A stretch of DNA of 64,000 bases from Agromyces allii (GCF_009749385.1 NZ_WBIN01000005.1:1-64000), one strand, 5' to 3'; shown: positions 18,385-28,421, counted from the stretch's first letter. Notes: generated by a model not told the origin, from the letters alone. Translations and numbers: made by a program.

Positions 18385-18405
18385 CCTCGCCGTCCATGCC
18401 CGATG

Positions 18406-18432
18406 GGGGTCGCCGCAGCTCGCGGCGGCCCC
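18406..18432. terminator. Hairpin terminator between DUF1844 and nei
   Basis: An 11-bp stem with one G-U pair (GGGGTCGCCGC and GCGGCGGCCCC, loop AGCTC) followed by TT on the plus strand. It lies between convergent genes and can serve both. Confidence 0.75.
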
Positions 18433-18457
18433 TTCGTCGTTCACGGGCCTCAGCGCA

Positions 18458-19237
18458 TCATCGCTGACAGCTCGGGCACCAGAACGTCACGCGCTCCTCG
18501 AGTTCGGTCCGTCCGAGTTCGCCGCGCTCGATGCGCGTGCCGCAGCGACGGCACGGCTCCCCCGCCCGCCCGTAGACCCACAACCGTTGTCCGCGACGAT
18601 CGACGCCGGTCGTCACCCTGGCGGACCGGTCGCGGTTCGCGAGGATCAGGCGCCGCCCGAGCGACACGACCGCCGGCAGGTCGGGCACGCCGGCCACGGC
18701 ACGCTGCGGTCGGATGCCGCGGAGGAAGCACAGCTCGTTGGCGTACACGTTGCCGAGGCCGGCGAGGTTGCGCTGGTCGAGCAGAGCGACCGCGATGGGC
18801 GTCTCGGGGTTCGCGGCGAGCCGGCGCACGGCCTCGTCTGGATCCCAGTCGGGGCCGAGCAGGTCGGGCCCCAGATGCTCGAGCGCCGCGGGCTCGTCGG
18901 CGCGAGCGAGCACCTCGAGCAGTCCGAGCTCGAATCCGATCGCCGTGGCATCCGGCGTCTCGAGCACGACGCGCGCGAGATGCGCGGGCTTCGGCCAGCG
19001 CTCCCCCGGCCGCAGGACCCGCCATTCACCCTCCATCTTCAGGTGCGAATGGATGCTCCAGGCAGGCGTTCGGATGAGCAGGTGCTTGCCGCGGGCGACC
19101 ACCTCCTCGATGCGTTCGCCCGCGAGGTCGATCGTGGCGAACCGCGGCACGCGGAAGTCGGTGCGCACGAGCTCGGATCCTGCGAGCGCCGCGTGCAGTC
19201 GGGCGGCCGCGCGGAAGACGGTGTCACCCTCTGGCAT
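18458..19237 (-). CDS. nei: Endonuclease VIII-like DNA glycosylase/AP lyase
   Basis: 259 residues. It begins MPEGDTVFR: after Met removal Pro-1 is the Schiff-base nucleophile and Glu-2 the acid, as in Fpg/Nei enzymes that excise oxidised pyrimidines or purines. An H2TH domain with LLDQRNLAGLGNVYANELCF follows, and a C-terminal zinc finger with Cys-x2-Cys and Cys-x2-Cys (CRRCG ... CPSCQ) ends the protein. The ATG at 19237 overlaps the end of the upstream lhr helicase gene by 14 bases, so the two are one transcription unit. Nei2-type assignment is by the PEGDT start and context. Confidence 0.93.
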   Translation of the reverse strand: MPEGDTVFRAAARLHAALAGSELVRTDFRVPRFATIDLAGERIEEVVARGKHLLIRTPAWSIHSHLKMEGEWRVLRPGERWPKPAHLARVVLETPDATAIGFELGLLEVLARADEPAALEHLGPDLLGPDWDPDEAVRRLAANPETPIAVALLDQRNLAGLGNVYANELCFLRGIRPQRAVAGVPDLPAVVSLGRRLILANRDRSARVTTGVDRRGQRLWVYGRAGEPCRRCGTRIERGELGRTELEERVTFWCPSCQR

Positions 19238-22200
19238 CGAGCCGGAGTCCCTTCGGCGTCTCGCCGAACCCGGCGACCCTCAGGGCGTCGCCGAAGGTCG
19301 TGCCGAGCACGAACGCCCCGTTGACGCTCTCGACGGCGAGCCGTCGCACGCGGCCGGTGCGCACCAGCGCGGCGACGGCGTCGGCGGCCTGCCGCAGCAC
19401 GGCCTCGTCGTCGACGTAGGCGAGCATCGTCTTGCCGCCCCGCTCGACGTAGGCGACGAGCTCGCCGTCGGCGACCACGACGAGCGCGCCCGCCTTGCGC
19501 GCGGCGCGGTGCGAGCTCTCGCCGGGCGGGTCGGGCCACGGCAGCGCGGCACCGTAGGCGTTCGCGGGGTCGGTGGCCGCGAGCACGTGCACCGCGCGAG
19601 CCTCGCTCGGGCGCTCGTCGCGGTCGGCGAACCCGCGCAGGCGGTCGACGGCCCCGGGCCCCGCGAACTGCGCGGCGCCGAGGCCCTCGACGAAGTAGCC
19701 GCGCCGAGCCCTGCCCGACTCCTCGAAGCCGCTGAGCGTGCGGTAGAGCAGCGCGAAGCCGCCGAGCACGCCCTCGGCGACGACCGTGCCGCGGGTCACG
19801 AGACCGTGCCGGTCGAGCATCGTCTCGGCGAGTGCGTGCGCGCGGCGGGTGGCATCGGAATCGGGCACCGGCAGGATCGACCAGCGGCCCGCGACCGACG
19901 GCGGCCCCGAGCGCATGACCGCCGACGAGACGCGCGGCATCGAGCGACCCCGCATCATGCGGGAGCGCGGCGTCGGCCGGGTGGTGCGGTGCGCGCTGCG
20001 ACCGCCCGAGATGAGCGAGCGCACGGGCGCGAACGTGTCGTTGGTCACGAGGCCCGCCCAGACGAGGCCCCAGAGCGCCTCGACGAGCTCCTCGTCGATG
20101 ACGGGGGCGTCGAGCCCGCCGAACCGGCCGACCGCATCGGAGAGCTGCCGGAAGAAGTACGCGCCGCCCGAGCCGAGGGCGACGAGCACCTCGCGCTGCA
20201 GGGCGGTGGTCTCGACGCCGACCGGCGGGTCGAGCGTCAGCGGCGCGGACTCCGCGAGGTGGAGCGTCACCCATCCGTCGTCGCCCGCGAGCGAACCGGA
20301 ACCCGCCCAGACGACCTCGCCGGTGGCCATGAGCTCGTCGAGCATCGCGGGGCTGTAGTCGGACACGCGGGACGGCAGCACGAGCGACTCCCAGGCGGAT
20401 GCCGGCAGGCGCACGCCCTCGAGCTGCTCGACGACCGAGAGCACGCCGTCGAGCCCCTTGAGCCCGCGACCGACCTGCTGCCACTCGGGCAGGAACCGTG
20501 CGAGCACGGGCTGCGGAACGGGCTCGACCTCGTGCCGGAGCGCGGCGAGCGAGCGCCGCCGGATCTTTCGGAGCACCTCGGCATCGCACCACTCGGTCGA
20601 CGTGCCGTTCGGGCGGAACTCCCCCTCGACGACCCGTCGTTCGTCTGCGAGGCGCCGCAGCGCGCCCTTGGCCACCGCGACGCCGATGCCGAACCGCTCG
20701 GCGACCTCCTCGGCCGCGAACGGCCCGTGGGTTCGCGCGTAGCGGCTCACGAGATCGCCGAGCGGGTCGCCGACGTGCTCGGCGAACGCGACGGCCACCC
20801 CCGGCGGCACGGGCACGCCGAGCGCATCGCGCAGTCGCCCGACGTCTTCGATGGCAGCGACGTGCTCGCGCCCGGCGAAGGTCAGGCGCACCGCCCGCCG
20901 TGCCGCCACGAGCTCGTCGACCGCCCCGACCGGGTCGGTCTCGGCCTGCACGCGCTCGGCGAGCTCGGCCGTCGTCAACGGCCCGAGCCACCGCAGCGCG
21001 TCGGCGACGCCCTCGGTGCCGCGCACACGTCGGTCGTCGGCGAGCCGCTGCAACTCGCGCTCGGTCGTCGCGATGACCCCCGGATCGAGGAGCTCGCGCA
21101 GCTCGACCCGACCGAGCAGTTCGCCGAGGAGGGCCGTGTCGATCGCGAGGGCCGCCGCCCGGCGCTCGGCGAGCGGTGAATCGCCCTCGTACATGAACGC
21201 GCCGACGTAGCCGAACAGCAGCGAGCTCGCGAAGGGGCTCGGCGAGTCGGTCGTCGTCTCGACGAGCCGCACGCGGCGCGCCGCGACATCCCGGGCCAAC
21301 TCGACGAGCGCCGGCACGTCGTAGACGTCTTGGAGCACCTCGCGCACGGTCTCGAGGATGATCGGGAACGTCGGGAACGCACTCGCGACCTCGAGCAGCT
21401 GCGCCGACCGCTGCCGCTGCTGCCACAGCGGCGAGCGACGACCGGGCTGGTAGTTGGGGAGCAGCAGCGCACGGGCCGCGCACTCGCGGAACCGGCTGGC
21501 GAACAACGCCGAGCCGCCGACCTCCTCGGTGACGAGCTGCTCGAGCTCGTCGGCCTCGAAGACGAACAGATCGGCGCCCGGCGGATCGACGCCCGTATCG
21601 GGGATGCGCACGATGATGCCGTCGTCGGCCGCGACCGCGGCTCCGTCGACGCCGTGCCGCTCGCGCACCCGCGCGGCGACGGCGAGCGCCCACGGCGCAT
21701 GCACGGGCATGCCGAACGGCGAGTGCAGGATGACGCGCCAGTCGCCCAGCTCGTCGCGCGTGCGCTCGACGACGAGCGTGCGGTCGGACGGCACGTGACC
21801 CGTGGCCTTCGCCTGATCGGCGAGGAAGGTGACGAGGTTGCGCGCGGCGAACGCGTCGAGCCCGGCCGCCGCCACCCGGTCGCGCGCCTCGACGTCGTCG
21901 GCCGCCGCGATCTCGCGCATGAAGGCGCCGAGCGCGCGGCCGAGCTCGGCCGGTCGGCCGAGGCCGTCGCCCTTCCAGAACGGCACCCGGCCCGGTTGCC
22001 CGAACGCCGGCACGACGTTGACCCGATCGAACGTGATCTCCTGGATGCGCCAGCTCGTCGCGCCGAGGGCGAACACGTCGCCCACGCGGGACTCGTACAC
22101 CATCTCTTCGTCGAGCTCGCCCACGCGTCGACCGCCGGACTCGTCGCCCACGAGGAAGACGCCGAACATGCCGCGGTCGGGGATCGTGCCGCCGCTCGTC

Positions 22201-23792
22201 ACGGCGAGACGCTGGGCGCCGGGCCGGCCGACGAGCGTGCCCGCCTCGCGATCCCAGACGAGGCGCGGGCGGAGCTCGCCGAACCGGTCGGACGGGTAGC
22301 GGCCCGCGAGCAGGTCGAGGGTCGCCTCGTAGGCCGAGCGCGGCAGCGACCCGAAGGGCGCCGCCCGGCGCACGGCGTCGAACCACGCCTCGACGTCGAG
22401 CTCGTCGACCGCCGCGGCCGCGATCGTCTGCTGGGCGAGGATGTCGAGGGGGTTCGCGGGCACCCGCATGGTCTCGATCGCGCCGGCGAGCATGCGCTCG
22501 CTCGTGACGGCGGCGTGCACGAGGTCGGCACGCTGCTTCGGGAAGATGACGCCGCGCGAGACCTCGCCGACCTGATGCCCTGCGCGGCCGAGACGCTGGA
22601 GCCCGCTCGAGACCGACGGCGGCGACTCGACCTGCACGACGAGGTCGACCGCGCCCATGTCGATGCCGAGCTCGAGGCTCGACGTGGCGACGACGCAGCG
22701 CAACCGCCCGCTCTTCAGGTCGTCTTCGATCTCGGCGCGCTGCTCCTTGCTGACCGAGCCGTGATGGGCGCGCGCGAGCAGGGGCGGCGCACCGGAGGTC
22801 TGGCCCGACTGCGCCATGACCGCGGCCGGCTGGCCGCTCGCCACGGCCGCGACGAGGAGCGCCTCGCGCTCGGAGGCCTCGAGTGCGAGCTCGTTGAGCC
22901 GAGCGGTCAGCCGCTCGGCCAGTCGGCGGGAGTTCGCGAACACGATCGACGAGCGGTGCGCGAGCACCTTCTCGAGGATCGCCTCCTCGACGTGCGGCCA
23001 GATCGAGCCGGTCGCGTCGTCGCTCGCGGGCAGCTGCGCCATGTCTTCGACGGGGACGACGACGCGGAGGTCGAACTGCTTCTCGCTCGGCGGTGCGACG
23101 ATCTCGACCGGTGCACTCGCGCAGAGGAAGCGCGCCACCTCTTCGACGGGCCGCACGGTCGCCGAGAGCCCGATGCGCTGCGCGGGCGTCGGCAGCAGCG
23201 CGTCGAGCCGTTCGAGCGAGAGCGCGAGATGCGCGCCTCGCTTCGTCGCGGCCACCGCGTGGATCTCGTCGACGATGACGGTCTCGACCGTGCGCAGCGT
23301 CTCGCGGGCCTGCGAGGTGAGCATGAGGAACAACGACTCGGGCGTCGTGATCAGGATGTCGGGAGGCGTGCGCAGCAGCGCCCGCCGCTCGTTCGCCGGG
23401 GTGTCGCCCGACCTGACGCCGACGCTCACGTGCGGCGGCTCGACGCCGAGCCGCTCGGACACGCGCGCGATGCCCGTGAGGGGTGCGCGCAGATTTCGCT
23501 CGACGTCGACCCCGAGCGCCTTCAGCGGCGAGAGGTAGAGCACGCGGGTTCCGGCCGGACGGGGAGTCGGCTCGGCGGTGCTCGGCTCGGCGGTGCTCGG
23601 CTCGGCATGCAGTCGGTCGATCGCCGAGAGGAACGCCGAGAGGGTCTTGCCCGACCCCGTCGGGGCCACGACGAGCGCGTGCGCGCCCCGGCCGATCGCC
23701 TGCCACGCGGCGGCCTGCACGGCGGTGGGCGCGCGGAACGACTCCGCGAACCAGATTCGCGTGGCGTCGGAGAAGGCCTCGAGCGCGTCCAC
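19224..23792 (-). CDS. lhr: Lhr-type ATP-dependent superfamily 2 helicase
   Basis: 1522 residues, the full-length actinobacterial Lhr. The helicase core has Walker A APTGSGKT (43-50), motif DEIH, and SATV, followed by the second RecA domain with TSSLELGIDMG and QRLGRAGH. Next come a winged-helix and beta-barrel region and a long C-terminal half (about 850-1522) as in mycobacterial Lhr, which unwinds 3' to 5' and is linked to DNA damage tolerance. An (AEPST)-type tandem insert lies between motifs Ia and I. The start is GTG at 23792 with GGAGGGG just upstream. The 14-base overlap with nei suggests joint action in repair. Confidence 0.95.
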   Translation of the reverse strand: MDALEAFSDATRIWFAESFRAPTAVQAAAWQAIGRGAHALVVAPTGSGKTLSAFLSAIDRLHAEPSTAEPSTAEPTPRPAGTRVLYLSPLKALGVDVERNLRAPLTGIARVSERLGVEPPHVSVGVRSGDTPANERRALLRTPPDILITTPESLFLMLTSQARETLRTVETVIVDEIHAVAATKRGAHLALSLERLDALLPTPAQRIGLSATVRPVEEVARFLCASAPVEIVAPPSEKQFDLRVVVPVEDMAQLPASDDATGSIWPHVEEAILEKVLAHRSSIVFANSRRLAERLTARLNELALEASEREALLVAAVASGQPAAVMAQSGQTSGAPPLLARAHHGSVSKEQRAEIEDDLKSGRLRCVVATSSLELGIDMGAVDLVVQVESPPSVSSGLQRLGRAGHQVGEVSRGVIFPKQRADLVHAAVTSERMLAGAIETMRVPANPLDILAQQTIAAAAVDELDVEAWFDAVRRAAPFGSLPRSAYEATLDLLAGRYPSDRFGELRPRLVWDREAGTLVGRPGAQRLAVTSGGTIPDRGMFGVFLVGDESGGRRVGELDEEMVYESRVGDVFALGATSWRIQEITFDRVNVVPAFGQPGRVPFWKGDGLGRPAELGRALGAFMREIAAADDVEARDRVAAAGLDAFAARNLVTFLADQAKATGHVPSDRTLVVERTRDELGDWRVILHSPFGMPVHAPWALAVAARVRERHGVDGAAVAADDGIIVRIPDTGVDPPGADLFVFEADELEQLVTEEVGGSALFASRFRECAARALLLPNYQPGRRSPLWQQRQRSAQLLEVASAFPTFPIILETVREVLQDVYDVPALVELARDVAARRVRLVETTTDSPSPFASSLLFGYVGAFMYEGDSPLAERRAAALAIDTALLGELLGRVELRELLDPGVIATTERELQRLADDRRVRGTEGVADALRWLGPLTTAELAERVQAETDPVGAVDELVAARRAVRLTFAGREHVAAIEDVGRLRDALGVPVPPGVAVAFAEHVGDPLGDLVSRYARTHGPFAAEEVAERFGIGVAVAKGALRRLADERRVVEGEFRPNGTSTEWCDAEVLRKIRRRSLAALRHEVEPVPQPVLARFLPEWQQVGRGLKGLDGVLSVVEQLEGVRLPASAWESLVLPSRVSDYSPAMLDELMATGEVVWAGSGSLAGDDGWVTLHLAESAPLTLDPPVGVETTALQREVLVALGSGGAYFFRQLSDAVGRFGGLDAPVIDEELVEALWGLVWAGLVTNDTFAPVRSLISGGRSAHRTTRPTPRSRMMRGRSMPRVSSAVMRSGPPSVAGRWSILPVPDSDATRRAHALAETMLDRHGLVTRGTVVAEGVLGGFALLYRTLSGFEESGRARRGYFVEGLGAAQFAGPGAVDRLRGFADRDERPSEARAVHVLAATDPANAYGAALPWPDPPGESSHRAARKAGALVVVADGELVAYVERGGKTMLAYVDDEAVLRQAADAVAALVRTGRVRRLAVESVNGAFVLGTTFGDALRVAGFGETPKGLRLDARG
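23571..23606 (-). repeat. 15-bp tandem repeat inside lhr
   Basis: Two and a half copies of a 15-base unit (CTCGGCGGTGCTCGG on the plus strand, 23571-23585 and 23586-23600, then CTCGGC) encode repeated Ala-Glu-Pro-Ser-Thr in a linker of the helicase. In-frame repeat length suggests slippage-driven length variation. Confidence 0.85.
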
Positions 23793-23852
23793 CCCTCCAT
23801 CCTGCCGCCCACGGCCGACAGTCGGGCTGCCGGAGCCGAGATCGGCGCTCGC

Positions 23853-25265
23853 TCAGCCCGCCAGCACCCGGCGGACGGCGTCGATCGTCGCATCGACGGC
23901 CGCGGCATCCGTCCCCCGATTGCTGACCGAGAACCGCAGCACGTCGCGGCCGCGCCACGTCGACGGATGCGCGAGGGCGATGCCGTCGTCGTCGAGGGCT
24001 CGGGCGATCGCCGCGACGTCGCGCCCGGCGAACGCGGCGCACACCTGCGTGAACACGACGTCGTTCAGCACCTCCACGCCGTCGAGGCCCCGCAACCCGT
24101 CGGCGATCGCGGTCGCCGACGCGGCGAGCCCGTCGACCAGCGCGGCGACCCCCGAGCGTCCCAGCGTGCGCAGGGCCGCGTAGGTCGGCACCCCGCGCGC
24201 CCGGCGCGAGAGCTCGAGCACCCGGTCGGATGCATCGACCCCCGTCTCCGCCGCCGGCAGGTAGGCCGCGTGCATGGTCATCGCGGCCACGAGCGGAGCC
24301 GGATCGGCGACGGCGACGATGCCCGCGTCGTACGGCACGTTCAGGGTCTTGTGCGCGTCGGTCGCCCAGGAGTCCGCCTGGTCGACCCCCGCGACGAGAT
24401 GCCGCAGCCGCCCGCTCGCGGCGGCCCACAGCCCGAAGGCGCCGTCGACGTGCACCCACGCGCCCGCCTCGTGCGCGATCGCGACGCATTCCTCGAACGG
24501 GTCGGATGCCCCGGAGTGGATGTTGCCGGCCTGGAGGCACACGATCGCGGGGCCGTCGCCGCCGTCGGCCCCGTCGCCACCGCCGCCCCCGGCGCGCGAC
24601 TCCCCGAGCGCCGCCGCGAGAGCGGACGGCAGGATGCGCCCCTGGTCGTCGCTCGCCACGTCGATCGGCCGGCCGAGCCCGAGCCAGCGGAGCGCGACAT
24701 CCACGGACGGGTGATGCTCGTCGCCAGCGAACACGCGGATGCGCGGCGCGCCCTGGATGCCGTCGACCGCGTCGTCCCACCCGACCCGCTCGAGCACCGC
24801 GTGACGGGCGGCTGCGAGCGCCACGAGGTTCGCGGTGGTCGCACCCGTCGTGAAGCCGGCCACGGTTCCGCCGGGCAGGCCGAGCAGGTCGCAGATCCAC
24901 TCCGCGGCGAGCTCCTCCGCGGCGTTCACGCCCGGGGTCACCTCCCTGAGCGCGGCGTTCTGATCCCACGAGGTGACGAGCCAGTCGGCGGCGAGCGGCG
25001 CCGGCGCGGTGCCGCCGATCACCCAGCCGAAGAAGCGCGGCGACTGCATCGCGATGAGTCCCGGCTCGACGGCGGCGCTCAGCGCCTCGACGACCGCGGT
25101 CGCGTCGAGCCCCTCGTCGGCCAGTTCGCGCCCGAGCGCGTCCTTCACCGCGTCGATGCCGACCGTCGGTGCGATCCGGCGTTCGGGTACCGCGTCGAGC
25201 CACTCGCGCGCGAGCCGTGCGGCGGCGTCGAGCGGCCGGTGGAATTCGTCTGCGAGTCCGGGCAT
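23853..25265 (-). CDS. PLP-dependent decarboxylase, group II
   Basis: 470 residues of the pyridoxal-dependent decarboxylase family (aromatic amino acid/glutamate/diaminobutyrate type). The fold is complete: N-terminal helices with SPRFFGWVIGG, the GFTTGATTANLVALAAAR cofactor region, DGAFGLW (PLP-ring Asp) and the Schiff-base Lys 306 in DAHKTLN. It probably decarboxylates an L-amino acid or acts as a related lyase; no substrate residue is readable. A Gly-rich, Gly-Asp insert near 225-238 looks like low-complexity expansion. GGAGGGGAG precedes the ATG at 25265. It stands alone, with no transporter or regulator nearby. Confidence 0.85.
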   Translation of the reverse strand: MPGLADEFHRPLDAAARLAREWLDAVPERRIAPTVGIDAVKDALGRELADEGLDATAVVEALSAAVEPGLIAMQSPRFFGWVIGGTAPAPLAADWLVTSWDQNAALREVTPGVNAAEELAAEWICDLLGLPGGTVAGFTTGATTANLVALAAARHAVLERVGWDDAVDGIQGAPRIRVFAGDEHHPSVDVALRWLGLGRPIDVASDDQGRILPSALAAALGESRAGGGGGDGADGGDGPAIVCLQAGNIHSGASDPFEECVAIAHEAGAWVHVDGAFGLWAAASGRLRHLVAGVDQADSWATDAHKTLNVPYDAGIVAVADPAPLVAAMTMHAAYLPAAETGVDASDRVLELSRRARGVPTYAALRTLGRSGVAALVDGLAASATAIADGLRGLDGVEVLNDVVFTQVCAAFAGRDVAAIARALDDDGIALAHPSTWRGRDVLRFSVSNRGTDAAAVDATIDAVRRVLAG

Positions 25266-25316
25266 CGTCGCTCCCCTCCGGCGCGATTCTCCACCCGGGT
25301 GCGCGGTGCGGCAACC

Positions 25317-25344
25317 GGTCGAGGGGTCGAGGGGTCGAGGGGTC
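25317..25344. repeat. 8-bp tandem repeat upstream of the decarboxylase
   Basis: Three and a half copies of GGTCGAGG between the decarboxylase start (25265) and the SseB-like stop (25403). Non-coding; no role visible. Confidence 0.85.
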
Positions 25345-25402
25345 GCGCCGAGCACGACCGCTCGGCGATGCAGGTCGAAGCCGCCTGGTCAGGACCGCCG
25401 GT

Positions 25403-26275
25403 TCAGGATGCCGCGCGCAGGCGGACCTTGAGCGAGTCCGCGCCCGTGGCGATGACATCGTCGGCCGCCCACCGCTGCGCGAGGCGCGCGAGCACGGCGT
25501 CGAGCTCGGTGCGCTCCAGCCCGGCGACGAGCTCGAGTTCGACCACGAGCTCGGGTCCGACGAGGCGCGCGGCGGGGTCGCCGTCGACGAGCACGACCGC
25601 GAGCACGGCGAGCTCGCTCGCGATCGACCGCGCGAACGCCTCGCGCATCGGCTCGGACTCGGAGGCCGGCCGCCAGTCGTGGCTCTGCGCGACGGCCCAG
25701 ACGGCAGCACGCCGAAGCCCGAACTCGGTCTCGGATCCGGGATCGAGCACGACCCGGTCGGTGCCGTCGTCGGCGGCCGCGAGCGCGACCCGCACGCCGT
25801 CGGCCGGCACGGGCCGCGCGACCGGGTTCCAGCGCCGCATCGTCTCGACCGAGCTGAACACGGGCAGCACGGGCCGACCATCGGGCCCCAGCACGGTCAC
25901 GATCGAGAGCTCCTGGCTCTTCTCGACCGCGAGTCCATGCTCGCCGATCTCGGTTCCGCCGTCGCCGAGCTCGGCGAGCAGCGGGATGAGCAGGCGCGAG
26001 GTCGCGAACGCCTGCACGACGTCGACCTTGCCGCCGTCGCCCGCCCGGAACCGCGCGAGCGCGGCGATCAGGTGCGGCGGCGCGCTGCCGTCGTCCTGCG
26101 AATGGGCGTTCTGCTCGAACGAGCGGCCCGCCCACGGAGTGCCCGCGGAGTCCGCGCGACCGCCCGGCGTTCGATGGTCTGGAGCGGCCGGCGCGTCGGA
26201 GGCGGCAGACACGTCTGCGCCGATCAGCGCGGCGCCGTCGGCGTCGTGCATTCCGGGATCAGTGGGATGCGACAT
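25403..26275 (-). CDS. SseB-family protein
   Basis: 290 residues. A low-complexity, Ala/Pro/Asp-rich first 75 residues is followed by an SseB N-terminal domain (about 90-210, with [24 protein letters not shown] and [12 protein letters not shown] typical of actinobacterial members) and a mixed alpha/beta C-terminal region. Function unknown; the family is often next to priA/hisA in this group. The ATG at 26275 lies inside the end of priA (17-base overlap), with GAGG six bases upstream, so it is cotranscribed. Confidence 0.8.
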   Translation of the reverse strand: MSHPTDPGMHDADGAALIGADVSAASDAPAAPDHRTPGGRADSAGTPWAGRSFEQNAHSQDDGSAPPHLIAALARFRAGDGGKVDVVQAFATSRLLIPLLAELGDGGTEIGEHGLAVEKSQELSIVTVLGPDGRPVLPVFSSVETMRRWNPVARPVPADGVRVALAAADDGTDRVVLDPGSETEFGLRRAAVWAVAQSHDWRPASESEPMREAFARSIASELAVLAVVLVDGDPAARLVGPELVVELELVAGLERTELDAVLARLAQRWAADDVIATGADSLKVRLRAAS

Positions 26276-27008
26276 CCAGCGCCTCGGGCAGCGTGAACGC
26301 GCCCGCGTACAGCGCCTTGCCGACGATTGCACCCTCGAGGCCGAGCGGCACGAGTTCGCGGAGCGCGGCGATGTCGTCGAGGCTCGAGATGCCGCCGGAC
26401 GCCACGACCGGGCGGTGCGTGCGGTCCATCACCTGGCGGAGCAGGTCGAGGTTGGGGCCCTGGAGCGTGCCGTCCTTCGTGACATCGGTGACGACGTAGC
26501 GCGCGGCGCCGGCCTCTTCGAGGCGGTCCATGACCTGCCAGAGGTCGCCGCCGTCCTTCGTCCAGCCTCGGGCCGCGAGCGTCGTGCCGCGCACGTCGAG
26601 CCCGACGGCGATGGCCTCGCCGTACTGAGCGATGACGGAGGCCGCCCACTCGGGGTTCTCGAGCGCCGCGGTGCCGAGGTTGATGCGCTTGGCGCCGATC
26701 TCGAGCGCGTGCTCGAGCGACTCGTCGTCGCGGATGCCGCCCGACAGCTCGACGTTCACGCGACCGCGCACCTGGCGGATGGCCTTCTTCAGGATGCCGC
26801 CGTTCGAGCCGCGCCCGAACGCCGCGTCGAGGTCGACGAGGTGGATCCACTCCGCGCCCTGATCGGCCCAGTCGACGGCCGCGTCGATCGGGTCGCCGTA
26901 GTTGGTCTCGGTACCGGCCTCACCCTGGGTGAGTCGCACGGCCTTGCCGCCCGCGACATCGACCGCCGGCAGCAGTACCAGGCGGGGGGTCTTGTTGAAC
27001 TCGCTCAT
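26259..27008 (-). CDS. priA: Phosphoribosyl isomerase (HisA/PriA)
   Basis: 249 residues, a TIM barrel that isomerises ProFAR in histidine synthesis. In actinobacteria the PriA type also acts as TrpF in tryptophan synthesis. The two catalytic Asp motifs are [15 protein letters not shown] and [15 protein letters not shown]; phosphate-binding SGGI and GKALY segments are present. The ATG at 27008 has GAGGA five bases upstream; a GTG one codon earlier is possible. No trpF is visible in the window, consistent with but not proof of dual function. Confidence 0.95.
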   Translation of the reverse strand: MSEFNKTPRLVLLPAVDVAGGKAVRLTQGEAGTETNYGDPIDAAVDWADQGAEWIHLVDLDAAFGRGSNGGILKKAIRQVRGRVNVELSGGIRDDESLEHALEIGAKRINLGTAALENPEWAASVIAQYGEAIAVGLDVRGTTLAARGWTKDGGDLWQVMDRLEEAGAARYVVTDVTKDGTLQGPNLDLLRQVMDRTHRPVVASGGISSLDDIAALRELVPLGLEGAIVGKALYAGAFTLPEALDVASH

Positions 27009-27122
27009 CACTGTCCTCGGAATCGGATGCCTCAGAATGCGGCATCGGCACAGTCACAGAATCCTAGTCCGCGCGGCTGGGTGCGCTCGGATCGTGTGAC
27101 GCGCGTGTGTCGCTCGCGCCGC

Positions 27123-27761
27123 TCAGCCGAGCGAGCGGAGCCAGTTCGACAGCAGACGGATGCCGGCATCCGACGACTTCTCGGGGTGGAACTGGGTCGC
27201 CGACAGCGGCCCGTTCTCGACCGCGGCGAGGAACGGACCGCCGTGCTCGGCCCACGTGAGTCGCGGCCTCGGGAACGGCGGCATGACGTCGAGACTCCAG
27301 TGCTGCGCGCCGTACGAGTGCACGAAGTAGAAGCGCTCGTCGGCGATGCCGTCGAAGAGCACCGAGCCCTCGTCGGGCGTGACGGTGTTCCATCCCATGT
27401 GCGGCAGCACGGGTGCGGGCAGCTCGGTGACGACGCCCGGCCACTCGCCGAGCCCCTCGGTGTCGGTGCCGCGCTCGACGCCGCGCTCGAAGAGCACCTG
27501 CATGCCGACGCAGATGCCGAGCACGTGACGCCCGCCCGCGAGCCTGCGGTCGATGATCTCGTCGCCGCGGACGGCCTTCAGCTGGTCCATGACCGCCTTG
27601 AACGCGCCGACGCCGGGCACGAGGAGGCCGTCGGCCTCGAGTGCGGCCGTGCGGTCGGACGTGACCTCGACGTCGGCTCCCGCCCGCTCGACGGCCTTCG
27701 CGGCCGAGTGCACGTTGCCCGAGCCGTAGTCGAGCACGACCACGCGTGGGGTGCGGCTCAC
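27123..27761 (-). CDS. hisH: Imidazole glycerol phosphate synthase, glutamine amidotransferase subunit
   Basis: 212 residues. HisH hydrolyses glutamine and feeds ammonia to HisF in the fifth step of histidine synthesis. The class I amidotransferase triad is complete: Cys 84 in GICVGMQ, His 192 and Glu 194 in [13 protein letters not shown] at 27761 overlaps the hisB stop by four bases (GTGA). hisF is not in the window. A 16-bp palindrome made of two copies of the iterated motif lies in its 3' coding part. Confidence 0.96.
   Translation of the reverse strand: MSRTPRVVVLDYGSGNVHSAAKAVERAGADVEVTSDRTAALEADGLLVPGVGAFKAVMDQLKAVRGDEIIDRRLAGGRHVLGICVGMQVLFERGVERGTDTEGLGEWPGVVTELPAPVLPHMGWNTVTPDEGSVLFDGIADERFYFVHSYGAQHWSLDVMPPFPRPRLTWAEHGGPFLAAVENGPLSATQFHPEKSSDAGIRLLSNWLRSLG
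27157..27172. repeat. Perfect 16-bp palindrome within hisH
   Basis: CGGATGCCGGCATCCG, two head-to-head copies of the window-wide iterated motif core, coding for Asp-Ala-Gly-Ile-Arg in hisH. Confidence 0.8.
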
Positions 27762-28372
27762 AGGGCGCCCTTCGTCGACGGGATGCCGCTGACGAGCGGG
27801 TCGAACGCCTTGGCCTGGCGGAATGCGCGCGCGAACGCCTTGAACTCCGCTTCGGCGATGTGGTGCGCGTCGCGCCCGCCGAGCACGTTGACGTGCACGG
27901 TGAGCCCCGCGTTGAAGGTGATCGCCTCGAAGACGTGGCGCACCATCGATCCCGTGAAGTGCCCGCCGATGAGGTGGTACTCGAACCCGGCGGGCTCGCC
28001 GGTGTGCACGAGGTACGGGCGGCCGGAGATGTCGACCACGGCCTGCACGAGCGCCTCGTCGAGCGGCACGAGCGCGTCGCCGTAGCGCGAGATGCCGCGC
28101 TTGTCGCCGAGCGCCTGACGGATCGCCTGGCCGAGCACGATGCCCACGTCTTCGACCGTGTGGTGCACGTCGATCTGGATGTCGCCGCTCGCCCGCACCC
28201 TGAGGTCGGTCAGCGAGTGCTTCGCGAACGCCGTGAGCAGGTGGTCGTAGAACGGCACCGAGGTCTCGATGTCGCTCGTGCCGGTGCCGTCGAGGTCGAT
28301 CGAGAGGTCGATGCTCGACTCGCTCGTCTCGCGCTGCACGCGCGCCGTGCGCGCACCGTTCGAAGTCGTCAT
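27758..28372 (-). CDS. hisB: Imidazoleglycerol-phosphate dehydratase
   Basis: 204 residues, the monofunctional dehydratase of histidine synthesis. The manganese-binding motifs HHTVEDVGI near 70-78 and [16 protein letters not shown] near 170 are complete, as is the [12 protein letters not shown] motif. No phosphatase domain is fused, as expected for actinobacteria. It begins at ATG 28372; TAGGAT ends six bases upstream, so the message is probably leaderless. hisH overlaps its stop. Confidence 0.97.
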   Translation of the reverse strand: MTTSNGARTARVQRETSESSIDLSIDLDGTGTSDIETSVPFYDHLLTAFAKHSLTDLRVRASGDIQIDVHHTVEDVGIVLGQAIRQALGDKRGISRYGDALVPLDEALVQAVVDISGRPYLVHTGEPAGFEYHLIGGHFTGSMVRHVFEAITFNAGLTVHVNVLGGRDAHHIAEAEFKAFARAFRQAKAFDPLVSGIPSTKGAL

Positions 28373-28378
28373 GATTCC

Positions 28379-28384
28379 ATCCTA
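28379..28384 (-). promoter_or_regulatory. -10 element of leaderless hisB
   Basis: TAGGAT ends six bases before the ATG at 28372. Confidence 0.5.
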
Positions 28385-28421
28385 GGCAGCGGGGTTCGGG
28401 GGCAGCGGGGTGCGGCGCCGG

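Noticed and set aside
21330..28085. A 2251-codon open frame on the plus strand, antisense to lhr, the decarboxylase, priA and his genes (similar very long antisense frames exist over most genes)
   Set aside because: Stop codons are rare in all frames at this GC. The translation is a shadow of the real genes with Arg/Ala/Asp/Glu-rich sequence, no domain, and crosses several gene boundaries.
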